From an uncultured Eubacteriales bacterium (GTDB taxonomy: Bacteria > Bacillota > Clostridia > HGM11514), in contig CABUMF010000004.1 in NCBI GenBank assembly GCA_902492655.1, positions 1 to 64,000 on the forward strand: a stretch of DNA of 64,000 bases, read 5' to 3'. This document shows positions 1 through 8,328 of the stretch, in pieces. The first letter of the stretch is position 1. Every line of letters starts with the position of its first letter. The position numbers were made by a program, and so were the translations under genes. A model generated the notes under the pieces. That model searched no databases. It was not told the origin of the DNA and saw only the letters and a program-made list of their open reading frames with translations.

Positions 1-2596
1 TGAATCCCGGTGCCTTAAGCGTTACTGTGATGCGACCTACGGGAACATTAGCAAAAGTATATGTTCCTGCATTGTTCGCAATTGCAAGCGGATGTGCATT
101 GTCGCCGACAATGTTTCCGAAAGCGTCCTTTAATGTAACTGTTATCTGATGATTGCCATTCCAGCCTGTGTTATCAAGCTTATGCGCAAAGTCAACATTG
201 ATAGCAACATCTCTTGTCTTTGCAGCAATTGTGCTGTTGATACCGTTTGAATCAGCAGTCAATTTTGCATTTGCGTCTGCTGCTGTATAATATTTTTCAA
301 GATGTGTAGCATACTCTGTTGCAACAACCTTACTACCTTCTGCATCAACCTTAAAGTTGATTGCACCCTGTTCGGGGAATGTAACAGTACCTATTTTAAT
401 CTCTGTACCTGTTTTGCGATTTCCAACAGCACCGTCTTTAAGATAGAAGCCGTATCTGTCAGGATTTTCGGTATTGGGGATAACATTGAAGTCATCGGTA
501 CCGGAAATTTCATAGCTCATAGCAGCATTTGACAAAGTCTTGCTTTCGTTTACAAACTGAATTTCAGCAGATACGAGTTCGTAAATCTTCTCTCTGTTAC
601 CGTCAAGTACAATGTCATATACATTTTTGTATCTTGTAGGAACGAACTTAACTGCTATTTCGGTTGTAAGATCATTAACAACATATACGCCGTTAACAAG
701 CTTGGGTGAGAAACCGGCTGTGCAATAATCTGATACATTTGTATTAAAAGTACCGCCGGAAATCTTTGCGCCGGCAGACCCTCCCGTTGAATTACCAAAC
801 AGATTTGTACCGAAATCTCTTGCAACAGTAATATCACCGCCGGATATGATAATATTTGAATCTGCTGTTGCCTGATTGCCGCCACCAATCGGAGCACTCC
901 TATCCGACTTTGCGTCAATTACACCGCCGCTGATTGTTACATCACCGGTGCTTTGTTGACCTCCGCCGATTGCTGTGCCGTAGCTTGCTTCAGCTTTAAT
1001 TTTTCCACCGAGAATTGTAACCTTTGCGGTTTGTTGCTGACCTCCGCCGATTGCTGCGCCATAGTTGGAATACGCTTCAATTTTGCCGCTCTTTATAACA
1101 ATTTCACCGCCGGGCTGTGTCATACTTCCGCCAATTGCTGCGCTATAACCGTCACCGGCACCGAAAGCATTCATTCCGGGCAAGTATTTTTTGTCTGCAG
1201 TATTATATACCGCAAGTCTGCCTGTACCGTCTGCGGTTATATCTTCAATCGTAAGTTTAGCACCTTCGGGAACAAAAATGTTTCCGGCTAACTCGTTGTC
1301 TCCCTTGAGCTTTAATGTAACGTCAGCACCTTTTGCAATTTCAATGCGGCAAAGGTTTTTAACATTTTCCAAAATAAGACTGTTTACATCGGCAGGAATG
1401 TAAAGCGTAGATGCATTTGTAAGTTTATAATAATCTTTATGCGCATCGTTCGCAATTCTTTCGCCTGTAACAACAGTATCATTTTTTGTTATATTGTAAG
1501 AAACGTATTTGTCCGGACCTTTGGAAATATCAAGAGCGTCATTTGTTAGCAATGTGATTTTTGCAATGCTCCATTTATCGGTTGTTGCTGCCTGCGCTGC
1601 TGCAACAGCATCGGCTAATGATGAATAGAACTGTCCGTTTACTTTTGCAACAACCGGCGCAACTGTCGTGCCTTTTTCTCCTGCTTCTTTTTCAGCAAAA
1701 GATTGATCTGTATATAAACTGCTGCCTACTTTTGCAATATAAGCCGGTTCTTCTCCGTCAATCGTTACCGAGGCACATGGCAAAGAAGCGTTGCCGTCTT
1801 TAGGTTTGGTTTGAAGAAGTCCGTATTTACAGTTAGTAGTTGTTATATTTTCAAGCGTTACAGTACCTTTTGTTCCTGATATAATTGCAGGTTTTTTTGT
1901 TATGCCGTCAAATGTGCTGTCTGTAATTTTTGTTGTTACATCTGCATTTACATCTTCACTATACGCCTGAACACCTTTTGCACCTGTAAAGGTGGCTCCG
2001 GTTACTTCTGTTTCACCGCCGTATATCCAAAGACCATACTCTGTGTCGTTGTTGAATTTACAGTCGGTATATACCGTTTTGCTATAGAAATTGTTGCAAG
2101 AACCATTAGGGAAGGTGCAGCTTATATAATTAACAACGCCGTCTGCAGCACCTCTCATTGCTGTTGTGAAATAGTTGTTTGCGTGTCCAATGTCTCCTAT
2201 CCAACCACCGTTTGCTCTTGAAAGAATTAACTTTTCATAGTTTACGGTTTTAACAGAGCCTGTCATATCCAAACCGATAATATTAGCACCTGTTCCTACA
2301 AGTGCAAGTTCAGCAGTGTCGTCACGGTCTGCGCCTTTGAAATTCACTATTTCTGCATTTGATGCAGCTCCTGTTAAGTTCGTAATGTAACCGTTAGGAA
2401 GAACCACCTTACCATGAATTGTGTATGTGATTTCTGTAGCGTCAGGCTGAACAGCGTTCTGTGCTTCTGTAAAAGAAGTATACATTCTTCCATTGTACTC
2501 AACACCTGTTGAATTATCCGCAAAAGCCGGGAAACTCATGGTACAAAGTACCATTGCGCCTACGATAATCGCAGACAAAATTTTCTTTCCTTTCAT
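1..2596 (-). CDS. Secreted beta-helix protein, duplicate of the 2843-5374 gene (C-terminus off the window)
   Basis: About 865 residues are visible, and the reading frame is still open at position 1. The start is the ATG at 2594-2596 behind AGAAGGA. Residues 1-26 are a signal peptide almost identical to that of the next gene (MKGKKILSA start, hydrophobic core, SFPAFA end). The middle has Gly-rich repeats of the type AAIGGGQQ and TISGG, typical of right-handed beta-helix or carbohydrate-binding folds. From about position 720 down to 1 it is nearly identical in protein to the neighbour's shared module (for example GTVTFPEQGAINFKVDAEG). A dockerin probably follows off-window, by analogy with the complete copy. 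The substrate is unknown. It is likely exported and may attach to a surface cohesin; that is inference. Confidence 0.85.
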   Translation of the reverse strand, partial: MKGKKILSAIIVGAMVLCTMSFPAFADNSTGVEYNGRMYTSFTEAQNAVQPDATEITYTIHGKVVLPNGYITNLTGAASNAEIVNFKGADRDDTAELALVGTGANIIGLDMTGSVKTVNYEKLILSRANGGWIGDIGHANNYFTTAMRGAADGVVNYISCTFPNGSCNNFYSKTVYTDCKFNNDTEYGLWIYGGETEVTGATFTGAKGVQAYSEDVNADVTTKITDSTFDGITKKPAIISGTKGTVTLENITTTNCKYGLLQTKPKDGNASLPCASVTIDGEEPAYIAKVGSSLYTDQSFAEKEAGEKGTTVAPVVAKVNGQFYSSLADAVAAAQAATTDKWSIAKITLLTNDALDISKGPDKYVSYNITKNDTVVTGERIANDAHKDYYKLTNASTLYIPADVNSLILENVKNLCRIEIAKGADVTLKLKGDNELAGNIFVPEGAKLTIEDITADGTGRLAVYNTADKKYLPGMNAFGAGDGYSAAIGGSMTQPGGEIVIKSGKIEAYSNYGAAIGGGQQQTAKVTILGGKIKAEASYGTAIGGGQQSTGDVTISGGVIDAKSDRSAPIGGGNQATADSNIIISGGDITVARDFGTNLFGNSTGGSAGAKISGGTFNTNVSDYCTAGFSPKLVNGVYVVNDLTTEIAVKFVPTRYKNVYDIVLDGNREKIYELVSAEIQFVNESKTLSNAAMSYEISGTDDFNVIPNTENPDRYGFYLKDGAVGNRKTGTEIKIGTVTFPEQGAINFKVDAEGSKVVATEYATHLEKYYTAADANAKLTADSNGINSTIAAKTRDVAINVDFAHKLDNTGWNGNHQITVTLKDAFGNIVGDNAHPLAIANNAGTYTFANVPVGRITVTLKAPGF

Positions 2597-2711
2597 TTAC
2601 TCAATCCTTCTTTCTGAAATTTTTGTGCATTTTGGCCGTTTAATAAAAATTAATCCCCCTTTTTCAAAAATTGGCTTACCATGCACTTGTTTTGAATATG
2701 GGAATAACCTA

Positions 2712-2750
2712 TTTTTATAATTATCCGGAAATTCCGGCTAATTATAAAAA
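2712..2750. repeat. Palindrome copy 1 between the duplicated genes
   Basis: An inverted repeat of the form TTTTTATAATTA-tCCGGAA around the centre, with one mismatch in the arms. Its core (ATAATTATCCGGAAATTCCG) recurs at 5496-5524, the equivalent place upstream of the other duplicate. It probably acts as a terminator or processing hairpin and marks the edge of the duplicated unit. Confidence 0.75.
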
Positions 2751-2753
2751 CTT

Positions 2754-2826
2754 AAGAGGCATTGCCTCTTTCAAAGCATATAACAGCGGTTATATGCTTT
2801 GAAAGAGGGGAAGGCATAAGCCTTCC
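2754..2826 (-). terminator. Hairpin cluster with a 20-bp perfect stem
   Basis: This lies directly downstream of the 2843-5374 gene on the minus strand. The central hairpin (2765-2784 pairing with 2789-2808, loop AGCG) is a perfect 20-bp stem. It overlaps a second palindrome at 2754-2770 (AAGAGGC-at-TGCCTCTT) and is followed by a third at 2810-2826 (GGAAGGC-ata-AGCCTTCC by position). There is no classic immediate T-run, so it may stabilise the mRNA 3' end rather than, or as well as, terminate. Confidence 0.6.
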
Positions 2827-2842
2827 GTCTCTTTATGGTTTT

Positions 2843-5374
2843 TTAGAAACCAAAATTATGGAGAACATATGCTACATCCGTGATGTCGATATTTCCGTCA
2901 CGGTTCAAGTCATACTTGATTTTGTTTGTATCTGTAAGGTTATATGTGCCGTAGTATGATGTTACTGCCGCAAGGTCATATTTATCTACAGTGTAGTCCA
3001 TAGCTATATCACCAACAACAAAGTTGTTTTTCATTGCTTTTCCGGCTTCAACTTCTGCTGTTGTATCTCTCTTTGTATCATTCCAGAAGTTGAGTACAAG
3101 AGGAGCTGTTCCTTCTTCAACTGTTGTTGTGTATGTGTAGGTTCTGAATCCCGGTGCCTTAAGCGTTACTGTGATGCGACCTACGGGAACATTAGCAAAT
3201 GTTTCTTCACCGTCACTTATATCCATAGCCTGAGATGTTACACCGAATGCGTCCTTTAATGTAACAGTTATCTTATTGTCTGTCCAATGAGTGCCGTCAA
3301 GTGCGTGTGCATAGTTAACCTTTACAAGAACATTTCTTGTCTTTGCGGCGATTGTGCTGTTGATACCGTTTGAATTAGCAGTCAATTTTGCATTTGCGTC
3401 TGCTGCTGTATAATATTTTTCAAGATGTGTAGCATACTCTGTTGCAACAACCTTACTACCTTCTGCATCAACCTTAAAGTTGATTGCACCCTGTTCGGGG
3501 AATGTAACAGTACCTATTTTAATCTCTGTACCTGTTTTGCGATTTCCAACAGCACCGTCTTTAAGATAGAAGCCGTATCTGTCAGGATTTTCGGTATTGG
3601 GGATAACATTGATATCATCAGTACCGGAAATTTCATATCCATTGCCTGCATTCACAAACTGAATTTCAGCAGATACAAGTTCGTAAATCTTCTCTCCGTT
3701 ACCGTCAAGTACAATGTCATATACATTTTTGGCACTTGTAGAAGCAAACTTAACTGCTATTTCGCTTGTAAGATCATTAACAACATATACGCCGTTAACA
3801 AACTTGGGTGAGAAACCTTCTACGCAGTAAGCACTTACATTGGTTGTGAATGAACCGCCTGAAATGCTTATTGACTGCTTTGATGCTGCTTCTTCGTCTG
3901 TTACAGAATTATCATGAGTCTTTTCGATTTTTCCGGTTATTTTTCCCGTAAAGTCGGGACCGAGTGTTACGGTAACACCTTCGGAATATCCACCGTTCGG
4001 CCAATAATAGCAATCAAACGCATAACCATACGACTTGGCAATTATATTTGTATTACCTTTTATTACTGTATTGCCGCAGTTGTTAGACAAGGTGTACGGG
4101 TACGAGCCAAGAAGCTGACTTCCGTCAAGTGTCATGTTTTCAAGTGTTAAATTGCTGTAATTCTGTATAAGAATTCGTGCCTTATTACTTGTGATTGTTC
4201 CATTTTTAAATGTAATATAGGAGCCTTTGAACAACTGGAATCCGTTGGTTTGTGTTCCTGTCGAGCCTACTGTTGTACCGTCAATGTTATATGTAAATCC
4301 GTTAAAATCAATAGTAATATTTGAACCGCTCGGAATCTGTATACCGTTGCCTGTAGTGTCTGACAGCAGTATAATCGTGTCGCCGTCCTGCGCTGCAGCA
4401 ACTGCATCGGCTAATGTAGCGTATTTTGTATTACCGATTTCTGCCACATATGAAGCAACATTTGCTTCAAGAGCTCCGGCACCCACAGAATCAACAGTAT
4501 TATCCGTAAATGTATTAATACAAGCTGTGCTGATTTCTCCGAAAACAGCTGCTGAAGAATTTGTAATAGTATTATTAGTTACACTAACTCTTGTAGCATC
4601 TTGGTTTGTGGCGCTATGAATGAATACAGGTGCTGTTCTTCCCTGAGCATCAGAATATTTCTTTATATCAGAGAATTGATTGCCTGTAATAGTTACATTA
4701 CCGCCGCCTGTTAAAGCAACCTGCACGCCTCTTTCAAAGCTTTTAATTGTATTACCCGAAACAGTTGCGTTTTCGGTTGCATTTCCTAAATGGATAGCTC
4801 CTCTTGTGCCGTTTCCGGTAAATTCATTATGTGTTATATTTATTGTATGAGCATTGTAAGGCCATACTAAATACTGACCGCCTGCTCCGCCTACCGGTGA
4901 AGTAAAAGTACAACCGGTTACAGTCAAGCTTTTGATTTCCGGTTGAATATACACGCAATTTCCGCCTGCATTATCAAAAGTACAGTTTTCAATTATCACA
5001 TCAAGATCGGCATTTGATGTTGAATCATATATATTTATTGCATTTCCGTCAAATTTTAAACCTTTAAATGTAATGGAACCATCAATTGCCGGAAGCTTGC
5101 TAATAGAATGTTGGATTGTAACATCTCTATCCGATGTGTAGGTAACATTTTTCTTTGCCGGTAATGTTTGTCCTGCAAATGATACTGCTGTCTTTAATGT
5201 AACAGTGCCGTTGTCTTGTACAGCTGAAAGTGCTTCGCCAATACTTGTGTAATCTGTTGTAGTATCTCCGTTTGTAACAGTTGCAACTACATCAGCGGCA
5301 AACACCGGGAAACTCATGGTACAAAGTACCATTACGCCTACAATAATCGCAGACAAAATTTTCTTTCCTTTCAT
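2843..5374 (-). CDS. Secreted beta-helix protein with C-terminal dockerin
   Basis: 843 residues; ATG behind AAGGA. Residues 1-26 are a signal peptide ending VFA-A. About 60-310 and 350-530 carry N-rich repeats (ITHNEFTGN, VTITGNQFSD, VTNNTI) typical of right-handed parallel beta-helix proteins of the NosD/pectate-lyase fold. About 530-670 is a module shared with the 1-2596 gene, and about 680-780 an Ig or carboxypeptidase-regulatory-like domain. The last 55 residues form a dockerin: a degenerate first repeat (MDYTVDKYDLAAV) and a canonical calcium loop in the second (DLNRDGNIDITDV). Dockerins bind cohesins, and a cohesin-like domain is encoded at 5766-7766. No catalytic motif is recognised. 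It has no clear promoter of its own, so it may be co-transcribed from the switch near 8116. Confidence 0.85.
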   Translation of the reverse strand: MKGKKILSAIIVGVMVLCTMSFPVFAADVVATVTNGDTTTDYTSIGEALSAVQDNGTVTLKTAVSFAGQTLPAKKNVTYTSDRDVTIQHSISKLPAIDGSITFKGLKFDGNAINIYDSTSNADLDVIIENCTFDNAGGNCVYIQPEIKSLTVTGCTFTSPVGGAGGQYLVWPYNAHTINITHNEFTGNGTRGAIHLGNATENATVSGNTIKSFERGVQVALTGGGNVTITGNQFSDIKKYSDAQGRTAPVFIHSATNQDATRVSVTNNTITNSSAAVFGEISTACINTFTDNTVDSVGAGALEANVASYVAEIGNTKYATLADAVAAAQDGDTIILLSDTTGNGIQIPSGSNITIDFNGFTYNIDGTTVGSTGTQTNGFQLFKGSYITFKNGTITSNKARILIQNYSNLTLENMTLDGSQLLGSYPYTLSNNCGNTVIKGNTNIIAKSYGYAFDCYYWPNGGYSEGVTVTLGPDFTGKITGKIEKTHDNSVTDEEAASKQSISISGGSFTTNVSAYCVEGFSPKFVNGVYVVNDLTSEIAVKFASTSAKNVYDIVLDGNGEKIYELVSAEIQFVNAGNGYEISGTDDINVIPNTENPDRYGFYLKDGAVGNRKTGTEIKIGTVTFPEQGAINFKVDAEGSKVVATEYATHLEKYYTAADANAKLTANSNGINSTIAAKTRNVLVKVNYAHALDGTHWTDNKITVTLKDAFGVTSQAMDISDGEETFANVPVGRITVTLKAPGFRTYTYTTTVEEGTAPLVLNFWNDTKRDTTAEVEAGKAMKNNFVVGDIAMDYTVDKYDLAAVTSYYGTYNLTDTNKIKYDLNRDGNIDITDVAYVLHNFGF

Positions 5375-5472
5375 TTACTATCCTTCTTTCTTAAATTCTT
5401 GTGCATTTCAGCCTTTAAAACTTCTTCCCTCCCTCGGCGACAATTTTGCTTACTTTGCACATAATTTGTTCC

Positions 5473-5524
5473 GAGGGGACTAACCCCTCATTTTAATAAT
5501 TATCCGGAAATTCCGGTTAATTAT
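5473..5524 (-). repeat. Hairpin and palindrome copy 2 upstream of the dockerin gene
   Basis: The palindrome at 5496-5524 (core ATAATTATCCGGAAATTCCG) matches the one at 2712-2750. It overlaps the stop codon of the small gene ending at 5521. A second hairpin, GAGGGG-actaa-CCCCTC, sits at 5473-5489. The leader that follows (5375-5470) resembles that of the 1-2596 gene, with GTGCA and TGCAC elements in both. These are the 5' boundary of the duplicated unit and a possible weak terminator. Confidence 0.6.
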
Positions 5525-5763
5525 CGTCTAATTCTTCTTATAAACCATCCAATTAACGGAATATACTCAATATACAGCATTATTAATTCGCGTTTCCAAT
5601 ACTTATGTTCCTCTCCGTCCGAGCCTTTTATTTCCATTTTTATGTATTTTCTGGCTTCCAAAAACGGCAGAAAGTTATTAAAGAAAATTGCAATAACGGA
5701 GAAAATCAATATTGGAAATAATATAACATAAAAAATTAATGAGTTTTCGATATTTTGTTCCAT
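5521..5763 (-). CDS. Small two-segment membrane protein, function unknown
   Basis: 80 residues. Hydrophobic segments lie at about 8-30 and 62-75 (IEYIPLIGWFIRR), with a charged middle (KGSDGEEHKYWKRE). It starts 2 bp after the stop of the SLH protein gene with only a weak ribosome-binding site, which points to translational coupling. No family is recognised. Its position suggests a partner of the SLH protein at the envelope, perhaps in export or anchoring, and it would share the same invertible promoter. The coding call rests on tight spacing and composition; a spurious frame is possible. Confidence 0.6.
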   Translation of the reverse strand: MEQNIENSLIFYVILFPILIFSVIAIFFNNFLPFLEARKYIKMEIKGSDGEEHKYWKRELIMLYIEYIPLIGWFIRRIRR

Positions 5764-5765
5764 TA

Positions 5766-7766
5766 TTATTTCATCAATTCACAAAGCTTTGCGCACATAA
5801 CGGCAACCTCTGCTCTAGTAGCGTTTCCTTTTGGGTTTACATTACCATCCGAACCCTGTATAATTCCTGCCTTAACCATTGCCGCCATAGGAGCAACCGC
5901 ATAATCGGAAATGTTGTCCTTGTCAGCAAATGCATCAAGTACAGAGTAGTCATCCGTTTCTTCTATATATCCTTTTGCAAGAAAAGCACGATATGCAAGG
6001 GTTATTAAATCTTGTCTTGTGATGCTTTCCTCCGGCATAAAGTTTGCACCGTCACCGCTTGCGATACCGGCCGCCTTTGCACTGCCGACTGCATTATAAT
6101 AATATATATCCTCAGGCACATCGGCAAAGTTTTCAGTAAACTCATTGTCTATCGACAACATTTTTGTAAGAATAAGAATGAAATCACCGCGTTTAATATT
6201 GTTTGCGGGCGCAAATTCCGTTTCGCTGACACCGCTGATAATTCCCTTTTCTTTTAAAGCGTAAATCGAATCCTTTGCCCATGCGTGATTTTCAAGGTCG
6301 ACAAAGCCTTCGGTGTTTTCAGGGTTTGACGGATTTACGGTATCAACCGTACCGTTACCTGTGCTGCCGCCGGTCGTGCCGGTCAGTCCTTCGGACGACG
6401 AGCCTTCACCTGCGCCGCCTCCTGCACCGCCTCCTGCACCGCCTCCTGCAGCTCCACCGCCGCCTGCAGCTCCGCCGCCTTCAGCTGCGGCATCTGCGCT
6501 GGTTTTAGCGCTTGCAATATCGGAAAACGAACCTGTCGCATTGGCATTCTTTGCGGCAATCTGCACATAATAGGTAGTATTTGACATAAGCCCTGTTATA
6601 TCTACGCTCGTTACGTCAGCCGAATTTATTTCCTTTGTGTTTGAAAGATTTGTGTTACTTGTTCCGTACTTAATTGTATAACCTGTTACTCCCGTATCGC
6701 CGGCTTTTGCCCATTTAACGGTTATTTTTTTGCTTCCGCCGGTTACAGTCGGTTTTTGCATTTTTGCAAGCGATGACGATGTTTCACCTATGCCGAGAAT
6801 AGCCGCATCATCTTCGTTTACATATCCGTCACGATTAAAGTCTGCCGCAATACGATAGTCTTTTGCGGAGATAATCTCTTTCATTTTCGTTTTGTCTGCA
6901 TCGTTTATTTTTCCGTCATTATTGACATCACCGGGAACAAAATCCGAATTGGTAAGCTCCAACGGCTTGTCAAATTTTACTCCGGTCTTCTTATACGGGA
7001 TATACCCGCTTCCGGAAATTTCTACGGTATATGTATCATTTTTCAAAACGGCATTTGAGATCGTAAATGACGCAACAGTTCCGCTGCCTCGATATTCATC
7101 CGACAGCTTGGTTTTAATGACATTTTTGGTTCTTTCATTGGTTATGGAAAGCGTTACTACTCCGTCTGCATTTCCTGCGTTAAAATTCGGAACCTTATCC
7201 ATAGTCAGCTTTACGGAAGCATTTGTGCTCTCATTTGTGCTTTCGATTGCCGTTACCGATAAAGATGTGTTATCCGAAGCCTCTGCTTTTTTGCCGTTAA
7301 CGGTAAGGAATGTATGGTCCTTGTCAACCGTAACAGTAACGCTATCGCCGGAATCACCGCTGAATGTAATTACAAACAAATCTGTTTCATCATCAGCTTT
7401 TATTGGTGTGCTGCTTACAAATCCCGCTGAAAAGCCGTTTTTGGCATTTGCCTCCGCACGGTCGGTAGACGCCCAGAAATCACCTGCGTTATAATCGTCG
7501 GACCCTTTTAAAAAGTCAACGGATTTATAATCCAGGTCACCACTAAATGTAAATGCTGCATTTACTTCCGATATGTCCCCAGCAGCTCCTCTTACACTCA
7601 CTTTGATTTTCGCTTCACCGGAAAGCGTTGTCAACTCGGTTTCGGTGACATCGGTGAGTATCACCTCAATTTGGTTTGCGTCTGCCGCAAAGACAGGCAT
7701 TGCAGAAAATGCAAGACACGCCGCTATAGCCAACGCCCCTATCTTCTGCATCATTTTGAATTTCAT
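5766..7766 (-). CDS. SLH-anchored surface protein with cohesin-like, dockerin and FnIII domains
   Basis: 666 residues; ATG behind AGGAGGTAAG. Signal peptide 1-27 (VFA-A). Residues about 31-173 look like a cohesin or cohesin-like beta-sandwich. About 180-275 is another beta domain. Residues 279-327 are a paired dockerin-type calcium repeat (GDVNNDGKINDADK and ADFNRDGYVNEDD). Residues 337-422 are FnIII. A Gly/Ala-rich linker spans 428-470, and three SLH repeats run from about 488-540, 546-603 and 611-662. SLH domains bind pyruvylated secondary wall polymer, so the protein should sit on the cell surface. Having a cohesin-like and a dockerin repeat in one anchored protein is scaffoldin-like. A perfect promoter in an invertible segment 350 bp upstream points at it, so expression is probably phase-variable. 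The cohesin call is by eye. Confidence 0.88.
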   Translation of the reverse strand: MKFKMMQKIGALAIAACLAFSAMPVFAADANQIEVILTDVTETELTTLSGEAKIKVSVRGAAGDISEVNAAFTFSGDLDYKSVDFLKGSDDYNAGDFWASTDRAEANAKNGFSAGFVSSTPIKADDETDLFVITFSGDSGDSVTVTVDKDHTFLTVNGKKAEASDNTSLSVTAIESTNESTNASVKLTMDKVPNFNAGNADGVVTLSITNERTKNVIKTKLSDEYRGSGTVASFTISNAVLKNDTYTVEISGSGYIPYKKTGVKFDKPLELTNSDFVPGDVNNDGKINDADKTKMKEIISAKDYRIAADFNRDGYVNEDDAAILGIGETSSSLAKMQKPTVTGGSKKITVKWAKAGDTGVTGYTIKYGTSNTNLSNTKEINSADVTSVDITGLMSNTTYYVQIAAKNANATGSFSDIASAKTSADAAAEGGGAAGGGGAAGGGAGGGAGGGAGEGSSSEGLTGTTGGSTGNGTVDTVNPSNPENTEGFVDLENHAWAKDSIYALKEKGIISGVSETEFAPANNIKRGDFILILTKMLSIDNEFTENFADVPEDIYYYNAVGSAKAAGIASGDGANFMPEESITRQDLITLAYRAFLAKGYIEETDDYSVLDAFADKDNISDYAVAPMAAMVKAGIIQGSDGNVNPKGNATRAEVAVMCAKLCELMK
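6420..6480. repeat. In-frame short tandem repeat encoding the Gly/Ala linker
   Basis: Near-perfect copies of a roughly 12-bp unit (plus-strand CTCCTGCACCGC) encode the GGGA repeats that separate FnIII from the SLH anchor. Units are multiples of three, so gain or loss would change linker length without breaking the frame. Confidence 0.75.
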
Positions 7767-8063
7767 AACTTACTTACCTCCTGTTTATTTCTTGTAAAAT
7801 ATAATTAAATATATTATTACCTTAATTATTTGTTTGCGATTTGGAATTTTACAAAATTAAATAAACTGCGGTCTGTTTTATACTTGTTTATTAATAGATA
7901 AACCGTGGCTTAGAATTATGATTTGTGATTTTAAATTTGAAACAAATCCTTCAAAAACGCAAATTGCACATTTGAAAACATATATCACAACAACCTTAAA
8001 TTCATAATCTCGATTACTTTTAATAACAAACGATTTAATTTGAGTTAAAAAAAATTTCCTGCA
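7767..8063 (-). other. Long 5' untranslated leader of the SLH protein gene
   Basis: About 300 bp, AT-rich, between the left inverted repeat and the SLH start codon. There is no convincing reading frame and no riboswitch I recognise. Near the gene there is a strong AGGAGG. A transcript starting near 8109 would carry an approximately 340-nt leader that includes the left recombination site as a hairpin. Leader regulation is possible but not shown. Confidence 0.5.
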
Positions 8064-8084
8064 ACATAATCGAAATTATGTGGT
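8064..8084 (+). repeat. Left inverted repeat of the DNA inversion switch
   Basis: A 21-bp sequence (core ATAATCGAAATTATGTGG) repeated exactly in the opposite orientation at 8329-8349. Each copy is itself nearly palindromic, with arms ACATAAT/ATTATGT around an asymmetric CGAA centre. This is the form expected of a tyrosine-recombinase crossover site. Because the asymmetric centres are inverted, recombination would invert rather than delete the DNA between. Confidence 0.85.
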
Positions 8085-8115
8085 GAAAAGTTTTAGTTCA
8101 TATTTACATATTATA

Positions 8116-8144
8116 ATTATAGCATCCTAATATGCTAATGTCAA
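8116..8144 (-). promoter_or_regulatory. Perfect extended sigma-A promoter inside the invertible segment
   Basis: On the minus strand: TTGACA (8139-8144), a 17-bp spacer, TATAAT (8116-8121), with TGC just before the -10 (extended -10). Both hexamers match consensus exactly. It reads left across the 8064-8084 repeat into the SLH gene. A dyad (ATGTCA-a-TGACAT, 8138-8150) overlaps the -35 and another (TAGCAT/ATGCTA, 8120-8137) fills the spacer, so a regulator may bind here. Confidence 0.9.
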
Positions 8145-8200
8145 TGACATAATATGCATTTTAACTCTTTTGTAACAAATTAACAAATGGGACACGTGTT

Positions 8201-8257
8201 TAAGACCAATGTAGTTTACATAAATTAACATTGGCCTTATTTATTGTGTGTTTTTTT
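8201..8257 (+). terminator. Terminator inside the invertible segment
   Basis: Stem 8201-8212 (TAAGACCAATGT) with 8228-8239 (ACATTGGCCTTA), one mismatch, then TTTATTGTGTGTTTTTTT. It is oriented rightward now. After inversion it would face left and block read-through from the recombinase gene into the SLH gene. Confidence 0.6.
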
Positions 8258-8328
8258 AAAAATAGATCTTATACATTTAGAAAATATTACCAAATTCGTT
8301 AAATATTTATCAGAGAGTAATTTTTCAT

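Larger units (their letters stand above)
8085..8328. mobile_element. Putative invertible DNA segment (phase-variation switch), ON orientation
   Basis: 244 bp between two exact 21-bp inverted repeats, next to an intact tyrosine recombinase gene. It carries a perfect sigma-A promoter (8116-8144, minus strand, toward the SLH gene) and a terminator-like hairpin (8201-8257) facing the other way. After inversion the promoter would face the 3' end of the recombinase and the terminator would face the SLH gene, switching it off. Size and layout resemble the RecV-controlled cwpV switch of Clostridioides difficile and promoter inversions of Bacteroides, from general knowledge. No coding frame lies inside. 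Inversion itself is inferred, not observed. Confidence 0.8.

Noticed and set aside
4227..4619. Plus-strand frames antisense to the dockerin gene
   Set aside because: They are compositional shadows of the real minus-strand gene without ribosome-binding sites.
5457..5466. CACATAATTT resembling half of the inversion repeat
   Set aside because: Only a 10-bp AT-rich match without the second arm or the CGAA centre; expected by chance.
6420..6480. Short repeats as a CRISPR array
   Set aside because: Units are about 12 bp, contiguous without spacers and in frame with the Gly/Ala linker.
6313..6570. Proline-rich plus-strand reading frame opposite the Gly linker
   Set aside because: It is the reverse shadow of the GGGA-coding repeats, with no ribosome-binding site and no independent homology.
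7767..8063. A cyclic-di-GMP or other riboswitch in the SLH leader
   Set aside because: No conserved GEMM-type or other aptamer core found; only AT-rich sequence is visible.
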